DNA from: Pseudomonadota bacterium
Lineage (GTDB): Bacteria > Pseudomonadota > Gammaproteobacteria > Burkholderiales > Burkholderiaceae_D
Length of the DNA stretch: 5,220 bases
Assembly (NCBI GenBank): GCA_023420795.1
Contig: JAEZVM010000267.1
Coordinates: forward strand, 1-5,220
Direction: 5' to 3'
The translations under genes and the position numbers were made by a program. The notes beneath the pieces are model-generated. The model saw only the letters and a program-made list of their open reading frames with translations. It made no database searches and was not told the origin of the DNA. Position 1 is the stretch's first letter. Every line of letters starts with the position of its first letter. This document shows, in pieces, positions 1 to 5,220 of the stretch.

Positions 1-16
1 CATCGGCATGCACGAT

Positions 17-40
17 ATGTGTTACAGTTCCTTAACACAT
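17..40. promoter_or_regulatory. Perfect 8-bp inverted repeat, candidate operator
   Basis: ATGTGTTA (17-24) and TAACACAT (33-40) are exact reverse complements separated by 8 bp, giving a 24-bp dyad of the size bound by dimeric helix-turn-helix regulators. It lies 69 bp upstream of the start of the HTH gene. The sequence shows only the symmetry. A role as operator, either for that regulator or for an unseen divergent gene off the left edge, is inference. The stem has no downstream U-run in either direction, so an intrinsic terminator is unlikely. Confidence 0.4.
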
Positions 41-58
41 CTTGTCACACCAAGTTCA

Positions 59-87
59 TGCCTTCCATCGACTGACTATCGAAGGCA
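59..87. promoter_or_regulatory. Second inverted repeat next to the HTH gene, candidate autoregulatory operator
   Basis: TGCCTTC (59-65) and GAAGGCA (81-87) are exact 7-bp inverted arms, and 67-68 (AT) also pairs with 78-79 (AT) inside them. An alternative pairing joins ATGCCT (58-63) to AGGCAT (87-92). The dyad ends 21 bp before the regulator start codon and covers the proposed -35 region, a position suited to repression by the encoded HTH protein. Binding is inferred; the arms are not similar to those of the dyad at 17-40. Confidence 0.35.
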
Positions 88-100
88 GGCATGCAATAGT
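72..100 (+). promoter_or_regulatory. Candidate sigma-70-type promoter of the HTH regulator
   Basis: CTGACT (72-77) matches four of six bases of the -35 consensus TTGACA. AATAGT (95-100) matches four of six of TATAAT, with a 17-bp spacer and a TG one base before the -10 hexamer (92-93, extended -10 form). The start point would fall at about 107-109, at or next to the ATG. This agrees with the lack of a visible Shine-Dalgarno sequence and suggests a leaderless transcript. Both hexamers are weak, so this is only a candidate. Confidence 0.28.
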
Positions 101-108
101 CCGCGGTC

Positions 109-510
109 ATGAATCCATCAATTGAAAGAGAAGGCTTTAGCGAGCGCCTGCAGCAGGCATTGCGCAACGCTGAATACTCCCCCGACAGCCCGACGCAGCT
201 GGCGCGGGAATTCAATATCCGTTTTGAAGGCCGCCCGATTACCGTCCATGCCGCGCGCAAATGGCTGGTCGGAGAAGCGATCCCCACTCAGGAAAAACTG
301 CGCACGCTCGCCCAATGGCTGGGCGTGCCGGCCGAATGGCTGCGCTTCGGCGGCGAGACGCAGGCAGCCGGAGACATGCCGGGCACGCCAACGCGCTTCG
401 AATCGGCCGATGTGAAGCTGATCGCCGACCTGCAGCGCCTGGATCCCCATCACCAGGCGATTGCCCGGGAATTCATCCGGATGCTGGTTCGCATGAATCG
501 GCAGAAGTAA
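109..510 (+). CDS. Small XRE-like helix-turn-helix transcriptional regulator
   Basis: This 133-residue protein is probably a cytoplasmic DNA-binding regulator. Residues about 10-21 (FSERLQQALRNA) form a first helix. Residues 27-39 (SPTQLAREFNIRF) look like the positioning helix and 44-55 (ITVHAARKWLVG) like the recognition helix. Residues 59-80 (PTQEKLRTLAQWLGVPAEWLRF) resemble the closing helices of lambda-repressor/XRE domains. The stretch NIRFEGRP makes the turn longer than in a standard XRE domain. After an Ala/Gly/Pro-rich linker (about 84-97), residues 100-130 form a Leu-rich helix with the LDPHHQAIAREFI pattern common in C-termini of this group, possibly for dimerisation. The ATG at 109 is the only reasonable start: an in-frame TAG lies at 97-99 and the next Met is near residue 90. 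No Shine-Dalgarno precedes it. No catalytic or ligand domain is visible, so the target genes are unknown; autoregulation through the upstream dyads is plausible. Confidence 0.8.
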   Translation: MNPSIEREGFSERLQQALRNAEYSPDSPTQLAREFNIRFEGRPITVHAARKWLVGEAIPTQEKLRTLAQWLGVPAEWLRFGGETQAAGDMPGTPTRFESADVKLIADLQRLDPHHQAIAREFIRMLVRMNRQK

Positions 511-514
511 CCGC

Positions 515-1309
515 TCACCATTTTCTCAGCTGCCTCAGATAACGCAAGCCGGCGATCGCGCGGCTGCCGTACCACGACATCATCTCGCCATCGAGCAGCT
601 GCACCGGCTTGCCGATCTGTTTTTCCAGCGCATTCACATGCGCTTCGGTAAAGCGGTAAGGCTCGCTCGACAGCAGCACGCCATCGATCGAATGCAGCAG
701 TTGCTCGGACCATTCGAATGCCGGATATCGGGCATCGTTTTCCGGCGACGCCCAGCACTGCCAGCCGATCTCGGCCATCATCCGCGCGATGTAGGTATCC
801 GGCGAAACCGTCATCCACGGATCTTTCCAGATGCAGTACAGCATGGTCTGCGGCGGCTGCTTCGGCAACGCAGTTAGTGCCGCGTACTCCTGCTCGAACG
901 CCGCGCACAATACCCGGGCCTTTTCCACTGCATGAAAAACCCCGCCCAGCAGCCGGTACAGGTCGAGGTTGTCGCGCGGCGCGAGCGGATGGGTGACGAT
1001 CACATGCGGAATGAACTCGGCAAGCGCATCGACAACCGGCTTTGGATTTTCATCGATGTTGACCACCAGATGGGTCGGCGCCAGCTTGCGGATCTTGTCG
1101 AAATTGACGTCCTTGGTGCCGCCGATCTTTGGAATGTCGCACACGATCTCTGCGGGATGCACGCAAAAGCCGGTGCGGCCGACGATGCAGGAAGCAAGGC
1201 CGAGGTCGCACAGCAGCTCGGTAATTGAAGGCACCAGCGACACGATGCGCGGCAACGTGCCAGCTGCGACCGGATGATGCTCGCTGCCGAGCGCGTCGGT
1301 CAGCTTCAT
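515..1309 (-). CDS. BtuF/TroA-like helical-backbone metal (cobalamin-type) receptor protein, apparently cytoplasmic
   Basis: This 264-residue protein resembles the BtuF/FecB-type periplasmic binding fold, which in known members binds cobalamin, haem or iron-siderophores. Residues 21-37 (RIVSLVPSITELLCDLG) match the first strand and helix of that family. GRTGFCVHP (44-52), IGGTKD (62-67), the strand PTHLVVNIDEN (78-88) and the C-lobe segment around WMTVSPDTYIARMMAEIG (165-182) follow in the usual order. There is no signal peptide or lipobox: residues 1-20 are polar, and seven cysteines (34, 41, 49, 57, 135, 159, 185) also suit the reducing cytoplasm. The start at 1309 overlaps the SDR stop as ATGA, so translation is probably coupled to that gene. 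A longer frame open to 1609 is only the SDR gene read out of frame. No ABC permease or ATPase is nearby, so transport is not supported. The ligand is unknown; the family assignment is firmer than the function. Confidence 0.82.
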   Translation of the reverse strand: MKLTDALGSEHHPVAAGTLPRIVSLVPSITELLCDLGLASCIVGRTGFCVHPAEIVCDIPKIGGTKDVNFDKIRKLAPTHLVVNIDENPKPVVDALAEFIPHVIVTHPLAPRDNLDLYRLLGGVFHAVEKARVLCAAFEQEYAALTALPKQPPQTMLYCIWKDPWMTVSPDTYIARMMAEIGWQCWASPENDARYPAFEWSEQLLHSIDGVLLSSEPYRFTEAHVNALEKQIGKPVQLLDGEMMSWYGSRAIAGLRYLRQLRKW

Positions 1310-2103
1310 CTCTTGCCCGCCAGGTCCGGATCGCGCGCCTTGTGCGGCGCCTTCGAGAACGCGAAGTCGTACAGCCAGTTCGGCAGCAGGCGCAGCAGCC
1401 TGGCGACGACGCCCATCTGCCATGGAATCACGCGGTAGCTGACGCCGGCATCGATCGCCTCCACTGCCTTCGCGGCGAACTTCTCCACCGGCATCAGGAA
1501 CGGCATCGGATAGCGGTTCGCCTGCGTCATCGGAGTATCGATATAGCCGGGCGCGATCGTCACCACCCGAATGCCGCTGCCCTTCAGCTCCACCCGCAGC
1601 GACTCGCAATAGCTGATCACCGCCGCCTTCGACGCGCTGTATGCGCCCACCCCCGGCAAGCCGCGAATGCCGGCGACGCTGGCGATCCCGACCAGGCGGC
1701 AGTCACCGCGACCGTCCTGCGCCTGCCGCTTCATCGCCGCGATGAAGGGCGCAAAAGTCGCCACCGTCGCATTCACATTGGTCGCGATGATGCGGTCGAA
1801 CACCGGCAGATCTTCCGCATGTTCGGTCAGCGTGCCCTGCGAGACGCCGGCATTGGCGATCACCGCATCGATGCCGCCGGCAGCGGCCATGAAATCTCCC
1901 GCTGCAGTGGACAGCGCGGCATGGTCGGTCACGTCCAGCGCATAGATGCGATGCCGCTGCGGATTCGGCAGGCCGGCAACCAGTTGTTCCAACAACGCCG
2001 TGCGGCGCGCAACCAACCCGAGCATTGCGCCCTGCTCCGCATAGCGCTTTGCCAGCGCGGCCCCGATGCCGCTGGATGCACCGGTGATGAATACTCGTTT
2101 CAT
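1306..2103 (-). CDS. Classical short-chain dehydrogenase/reductase (SDR)
   Basis: This 265-residue oxidoreductase has all the classical SDR landmarks. These are the nucleotide-binding TGASSGIG at 7-14, D57 in LDVTD, NAG at 84-86, and the catalytic tetrad N109, S142, Y155 and K159 (YSASK at 155-159), with the PG motif at 185-186. Arginines 33-34 after the second strand suggest NADP(H) preference (inference from family knowledge). The C-terminal 225-252 region (VIPWQMGVVARLLRLLPNWLY and following) is hydrophobic and amphipathic, as in several SDRs that touch membranes or lipid substrates. The substrate cannot be told from the sequence. The stop overlaps the BtuF-like start by 4 bp. It lies 86 bp downstream of dsbA behind a strong terminator, so its transcription comes from read-through or an unseen promoter. 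The ATG at 2103 starts exactly at the first strand; only a weak GAGAG lies upstream. Confidence 0.93.
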   Translation of the reverse strand: MKRVFITGASSGIGAALAKRYAEQGAMLGLVARRTALLEQLVAGLPNPQRHRIYALDVTDHAALSTAAGDFMAAAGGIDAVIANAGVSQGTLTEHAEDLPVFDRIIATNVNATVATFAPFIAAMKRQAQDGRGDCRLVGIASVAGIRGLPGVGAYSASKAAVISYCESLRVELKGSGIRVVTIAPGYIDTPMTQANRYPMPFLMPVEKFAAKAVEAIDAGVSYRVIPWQMGVVARLLRLLPNWLYDFAFSKAPHKARDPDLAGKR

Positions 2104-2105
2104 TC

Positions 2106-2170
2106 GAAGTCCGTCTCTCGATTTGGACGTTGCAACAAAAAAGTCCGCCCTCTTTCGAGTGACGGACTTC
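2106..2170 (-). repeat. Three-arm inverted repeat: terminator arm also pairs with the SDR translation-start region
   Basis: On the minus strand the arm at 2170-2155 (GAAGTCCGTCACTCGA) is complementary to 2121-2106 (TCGAGAGACGGACTTC) at 15 of 16 positions. The same 5' arm also forms the terminator with 2152-2141. The far arm ends two bases before the SDR ATG and includes the only Shine-Dalgarno-like GAGAG. In an RNA that reads through, the two hairpins are mutually exclusive, so the terminator fold would leave the SDR start open and the long fold would cover it. The complementarity is seen directly; a regulatory role is inferred. Confidence 0.55.
2137..2169 (-). terminator. Intrinsic terminator after dsbA
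   Basis: Transcribed leftward, the RNA reads AAGUCCG (2169-2163), then UC, a bulged A, CUC, a GAAA tetraloop (2156-2153), GAGGG and CGGACUU (2147-2141). The stem has about 12 pairs including one G-U pair and one bulge. It runs directly into six U residues (2142-2137), two of which also pair in the stem. It begins 20 bp after the dsbA stop codon. Stem, tetraloop and U-tract together make a textbook Rho-independent terminator that probably ends the argS-SPOR-dsbA transcript. Confidence 0.87.
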
Positions 2171-2189
2171 CGATGTCGTGCGGAGCGGC

Positions 2190-2894
2190 TTACTTGCTCT
2201 TCGCCGGCGCGGGCGACGCTGCGGCCGGTTGCTTCTGCTTGGCGCTTTGCGCAACCAGCCAGTCCAGAATCTGGAAGGTTGCCGCATGCAGCACCGGCTC
2301 GGGGCGATTGCCCATGCTCTCGCCAACGATGGCCGGCGAGGTCAGGAAGCGGCCATCGACCGCGAGCAGCGGCACGCCGTCCACCTGATAGGCATTCTGC
2401 AGCTGGGCTGCGCGTTGCACCTTGGTCTGTACGGCGAAGGAGTTGTAAACGTCGAGGAATTTCTGCTTATCGACGCCCTGCTTGACCATGAAATCGATGA
2501 TGGCGGCATCGGTCGCCAGCGACTGGCGCTGCACATGGATCGCCTGGAACACCTTCGGATGCAGATCCTCGATCCGGCCCATCGCTTCCAGCGCGTAGTA
2601 CAGCTTCTGCTGCGGAATCATCGTGTCGCGGAAGACGACCGGCACGCGCTTGAACACGATCCTGTCGCCTTGTTTCTTCACCCAGTCGGCCAAAGCCGGT
2701 TCGAGGGAATTGCAATGCGGGCAGAAGTAGCCGAAGAATTCCATGACCTCAACCTTCTTGCCGGAATCAGTCTGCTGCGCCTTGTCGAGCGTGCGGTAAT
2801 CGACACCGTTCTGCGGATTGGCGGGTGTTGCAGTCGCACCGAAGGCCAACAGAGAGAAGCTCAATGCTGCCAGCGCATGTTGAAGAAAACGCAT
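2190..2894 (-). CDS. dsbA: Thiol:disulfide interchange protein DsbA, periplasmic
   Basis: DsbA oxidises pairs of cysteines in newly exported proteins in the periplasm and is itself re-oxidised by the membrane protein DsbB. The 234-residue product starts with a Sec signal peptide: a hydrophobic core at about 7-20, with likely cleavage near ATA (20-22) or TPA (23-25). The thioredoxin-fold active site CPHC is at 58-61, inside VEVMEFFGYFCPHC, and the cis-proline loop GVP at 173-175. An all-helical insert lies between them. The only cysteines are the two catalytic ones. The start at 2894 has a strong AAAGGAG Shine-Dalgarno at 2905-2899. It lies 27 bp after the SPOR gene and is followed by a terminator. 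The last 17 residues or so (AKQKQPAAASPAPAKSK) form a low-complexity Ala/Pro/Lys tail that makes it longer than typical DsbA proteins. No dsbB is in the window. Confidence 0.95.
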   Translation of the reverse strand: MRFLQHALAALSFSLLAFGATATPANPQNGVDYRTLDKAQQTDSGKKVEVMEFFGYFCPHCNSLEPALADWVKKQGDRIVFKRVPVVFRDTMIPQQKLYYALEAMGRIEDLHPKVFQAIHVQRQSLATDAAIIDFMVKQGVDKQKFLDVYNSFAVQTKVQRAAQLQNAYQVDGVPLLAVDGRFLTSPAIVGESMGNRPEPVLHAATFQILDWLVAQSAKQKQPAAASPAPAKSK

Positions 2895-2921
2895 AAGACT
2901 CCTTTGCTCTTGATAAATTCG

Positions 2922-3530
2922 TTATTTCGCGACACGTACCACGGCCGCATCCACGCCATTATCTGACAATTTGCCCCGCACCCGGTTCATCGCCTCGATC
3001 TGGCTGAACGGGCCGACGCGCACCCGGTACAGCACGCCGGTTTCCGACTGACGCTCGGAGATCTTCGCTTCGACATCCATCAGCGCCAGCTTGGCGCGGA
3101 TGCTCTCGGCATCAGCCTGCTCGCGGAAAGCGCCGGCCTGCAGATAGTAGTTCCACTTGTCGTCCGCGCTTTCGGTCTTGGCCGCGGCCGACTTCTCCAC
3201 CACCGGCGCCTTGCTCTCCGGCTTCACGTCCACCTTGACTTCCACGATCTTGTCAGCCGGCTGCGGCGCCGCGGTATTCTGCGGCGGCTCCTTGGCAAAA
3301 TCCTTCGCCGCGTCCTTCGTCGCCATCTTGTTGCCGTACAGCGGCTTGTTCGGATCAGCGGTTTGCCCGGCGGTAGGACTGGAGATCTTCTGCCGGCCCG
3401 ACTTGTCGGTAAACGGCATCGGCGTTTTCGTGATCATCATCGCCACTGCCAGCGCAATGCCGAGGCCGATGATCAATCCGATGATAATGCCGACCAGTGT
3501 TCCACCCTGCTGCCTGTTGTAGTTCTGCAT
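2922..3530 (-). CDS. Membrane-anchored SPOR-domain protein (FtsN-like architecture)
   Basis: This 202-residue inner-membrane protein probably binds septal peptidoglycan. It has a short cytoplasmic N-terminus (1-10) and one Gly/Ile-rich transmembrane helix (about 11-33, TLVGIIIGLIIGLGIALAVA). A long Lys/Pro/Ala/Glu-rich periplasmic linker (about 40-124) follows, and a C-terminal SPOR domain (about 125-202) shows the paired motifs YYLQAGAF (128-135) and YRVRVGPF (168-175). SPOR domains bind glycan strands lacking stem peptides, and FtsN-type proteins act in division. Whether this is the cell's main FtsN or a paralogue cannot be decided here. The start at 3530 has GAGGAAG just upstream (3538-3532). 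The gene begins 19 bp after the argS stop and 27 bp before dsbA, so all three are probably co-transcribed. The linker is low in complexity but the reading frame is intact. Confidence 0.92.
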   Translation of the reverse strand: MQNYNRQQGGTLVGIIIGLIIGLGIALAVAMMITKTPMPFTDKSGRQKISSPTAGQTADPNKPLYGNKMATKDAAKDFAKEPPQNTAAPQPADKIVEVKVDVKPESKAPVVEKSAAAKTESADDKWNYYLQAGAFREQADAESIRAKLALMDVEAKISERQSETGVLYRVRVGPFSQIEAMNRVRGKLSDNGVDAAVVRVAK

Positions 3531-3549
3531 ACTTCCTCAAATAACCTCG

Positions 3550-5220
3550 TTACATCCTCGCCGGCGCCGATACGCCGATCAGCGCCAGGCCGTTACGCAA
3601 TACCTGGCGCGTTGCCACCAGCAGCGCCAGGCGCGCCATCCGCGTGGGCACATCATCGACCAGCACCCGTTCGGCGTTGTAGTAGCTGTGCAGTTCGCCG
3701 GCCAGGTCGCGCAGATAGAACGCTACCTGATGCGGGCCGAGTTCGTCGAGCGCTTTTTGCAGCATCTCCGGATACTCGGCGAGCTTCGTCAGCAGCGCCG
3801 CTTCGCGCGGTGACGTCAGCGGTGACAGATCGCCAACGCCGTTCAATGTCGTTTCGTCACCGCCCCACTGCGCCAGCACCGAGCAGATGCGCGCATGCGC
3901 ATACTGCACGTAGTACACCGGGTTCTCGTCCGACTGCGACAGTGCCAGATCGACATCAAAGGTGAATTCAGTGTCGGCCTTGCGCGAGATGAGGAAGAAG
4001 CGCACCGCGTCGCGTCCGCGCGTCAGGTCGCGTTCGCCGTTTTCGTTCTTCGCGTCGCCGGCCGACCATTCGATCAGGTCGCGCAGCGTCACGTACGAAC
4101 CGGCGCGCTTGGATATCTTCACTTCCTCGCCGTTCTTCATCACCGTGACCATCTTGTGCAGCACGTAATCGGGATACCCCTCGGGGATGCCCCTGCCGAC
4201 CGCCTGCAAACCGGCGCGCACGCGCGCGATGGTGCCGTGGTGGTTGCTGCCCTGCACGTTGATGACCTTGGCGTAGCCGCGTTGCCACTTGGTGATGTGA
4301 TAGGCGACGTCCGGCACGAAATAGGTATAGCCGCCCTCCGATTTCTTCATCACGCGATCCTTGTCATCGCCGTAGTCGGTGGTGCGCAACCACAACGCGC
4401 CGTCCTGCTCATAGGTCTTACCGGCCTTGACCAGCGCGTCGACCGCCGCATCGACCTTGCCGTCGGTGTACAGCGAAGATTCGAGATAGTAGTTGTCGAA
4501 CTTGACGCCGAAGGCCTGCAGGTCGAGGTCCTGTTCGCGGCGCAGATAGGCGACCGCGAACTTGCGGATCGACTCGATATCGTTCTCGTCGCCGCTGCCG
4601 GTCACCGGCTCGCCGTCACTGGCGGACACGGTCTTCTTCAGCAGGAAATCGGCCGCGATGTCGGCAATATAGTCGCCGTTGTATGCGGACTCCGGCCAGT
4701 GCGCATCGCCCGGCTTGTAACCGCGCGCCCGCGCTTCCACCGAAAAGGCGAGGTTGCCGATCTGTGCGCCGGCATCGTTGTAATAGAACTCGCGCGTCAC
4801 CTCGTAACCCTGCGACTCCAGCAGCGACGACAAGGCATCACCGAGAGCCCCCTGGCGGCCGTGGCCGACATGCAGCGGCCCGGTCGGATTGGCCGACACG
4901 AATTCGACCATCACCTTCTTGCCGGCGCCAGCACTGTTCTTGCCGTACTTATCACCCTCGGCCAAGATCGCCCTGATCACTGCCTGCTTGGCGGCGGCGG
5001 CCACGCGCAGATTGATGAAACCGGGGCCGGCGATTTCCGCCGATTCGATCAAGTCGCCCTTGTTGGCCAGCAGCGCGGCGACGATCACCTGCGCCAGTTC
5101 GCGCGGATTCTTCTTCAGCGGCTTGGCCAGCTGCATCGCGATGTTGCAGGCGATGTCGCCATGCGCGGGATCGCGCGGGCGCTCCAGCACGACGTTCGGT
5201 TGCAATCCGCTATCTGCGAC
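3550..5220 (-). CDS. argS: Arginyl-tRNA synthetase, 5' end outside the window
   Basis: ArgS attaches arginine to tRNA-Arg using ATP in the cytoplasm and is a class I aminoacyl-tRNA synthetase. The visible 556 residues cover most of the protein. They begin within the N-terminal tRNA-binding add-on domain (NVVLERPRDPAHGDIACNIA). The class I signature HVGH is at 4872-4861 inside SANPTGPLHVGHGRQGALGD. The Rossmann catalytic core follows, then the second signature as KISKRAG (KISKR at 4119-4105), a variant of KMSKS usual in ArgS. The C-terminal DALR-type anticodon-binding domain runs from about 3930 (NPVYYVQYAHAR) to the characteristic terminal ...ARM. The frame remains open through 5220 with codons V-A-D-S-G before L-Q-P-N, so the true start lies beyond the edge, probably 20-40 codons away. 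It is the first visible gene of the leftward cluster, and its promoter is not in the window. Confidence 0.97.
   Translation of the reverse strand, partial: VADSGLQPNVVLERPRDPAHGDIACNIAMQLAKPLKKNPRELAQVIVAALLANKGDLIESAEIAGPGFINLRVAAAAKQAVIRAILAEGDKYGKNSAGAGKKVMVEFVSANPTGPLHVGHGRQGALGDALSSLLESQGYEVTREFYYNDAGAQIGNLAFSVEARARGYKPGDAHWPESAYNGDYIADIAADFLLKKTVSASDGEPVTGSGDENDIESIRKFAVAYLRREQDLDLQAFGVKFDNYYLESSLYTDGKVDAAVDALVKAGKTYEQDGALWLRTTDYGDDKDRVMKKSEGGYTYFVPDVAYHITKWQRGYAKVINVQGSNHHGTIARVRAGLQAVGRGIPEGYPDYVLHKMVTVMKNGEEVKISKRAGSYVTLRDLIEWSAGDAKNENGERDLTRGRDAVRFFLISRKADTEFTFDVDLALSQSDENPVYYVQYAHARICSVLAQWGGDETTLNGVGDLSPLTSPREAALLTKLAEYPEMLQKALDELGPHQVAFYLRDLAGELHSYYNAERVLVDDVPTRMARLALLVATRQVLRNGLALIGVSAPARM

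Noticed and set aside
45..287. Minus-strand frame of 80 codons over the HTH gene start
   Set aside because: It has no motif and no ribosome-binding site, and it overlaps the conserved HTH domain on the other strand.
552..559. GCGATCGC palindrome near the end of the BtuF-like gene
   Set aside because: It is a single short palindrome within coding sequence, expected by chance at this GC content. No repeats of it form an array.
1310..1609. N-terminal extension of about 100 residues on the BtuF-like protein
   Set aside because: It lies wholly inside the SDR gene in another frame and is Gly/Arg-rich without family similarity. The ATG at 1309 fits the family start and the ATGA coupling.
1703..2326. 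Minus-strand frame of 207 codons across the dsbA end, terminator and SDR
   Set aside because: It is a frame-shifted reading of dsbA and SDR that passes through a strong terminator, with no family similarity.
1225..2388. Plus-strand open frame of 387 codons opposite the SDR and dsbA genes
   Set aside because: It is Arg/His-rich with no recognisable motif and runs antisense across two well-supported genes and a terminator. Long antisense frames are expected in GC-rich coding DNA.
2178..2966. Plus-strand open frame of 262 codons opposite dsbA
   Set aside because: It is the mirror of the dsbA coding sequence, with no domain or motif of its own and a span covering intergenic sequence on both sides.
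3363..3965. Plus-strand open frame of 200 codons opposite the SPOR gene and argS
   Set aside because: Its composition is Arg/Pro/Ala-rich, typical of a shadow frame, and it crosses the gene boundary between two real minus-strand genes.
5203..5205. TTG as the start codon of argS
   Set aside because: The frame stays open to the window edge, and ArgS needs more N-terminal sequence than this start gives. The gene is partial.

Overview
The window looks like a core chromosomal segment of a GC-rich betaproteobacterium. The protein sequences and the gene order argS - SPOR protein - dsbA - short-chain dehydrogenase suggest Burkholderiales, probably Oxalobacteraceae (Herbaspirillum/Herminiimonas-like). 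That placement is inferred from recalled family resemblance, not from a search. There is no sign of mobile elements, CRISPR arrays, rRNA or tRNA.

Layout. Positions 1-108 are a short regulatory stretch with two inverted repeats. They sit in front of a small plus-strand helix-turn-helix regulator (109-510). Everything else is on the minus strand, and in transcription order (right to left) it reads: argS (enters from the right edge, 5' end missing, stop at 3550), a membrane-anchored SPOR-domain protein (3530-2922), dsbA (2894-2190), a strong intrinsic terminator (2169-2137), a short-chain dehydrogenase/reductase (2103-1306) and a BtuF-like metal/cobalamin-receptor-fold protein (1309-515). The regulator and the BtuF-like gene converge tail to tail with only 4 bp between their stop codons.

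How the parts fit. argS, the SPOR gene and dsbA are spaced by 19 and 27 bp and probably form one operon ending at the terminator. It joins tRNA charging, a peptidoglycan-binding envelope protein and the periplasmic disulfide oxidase. The SDR and BtuF-like genes overlap by 4 bp (ATGA), which indicates translational coupling and a shared role that is not evident from sequence. The BtuF-like protein is unusual in having no signal peptide and seven cysteines, which fits a cytoplasmic rather than periplasmic protein.

No clearly new multi-gene system is visible. The most unusual signals are three: the three-arm RNA structure between dsbA and the SDR gene, in which one arm can form either the terminator or a hairpin covering the SDR start region; the cytoplasmic BtuF-like protein coupled to an SDR; and the palindromic, possibly leaderless promoter of the HTH regulator.
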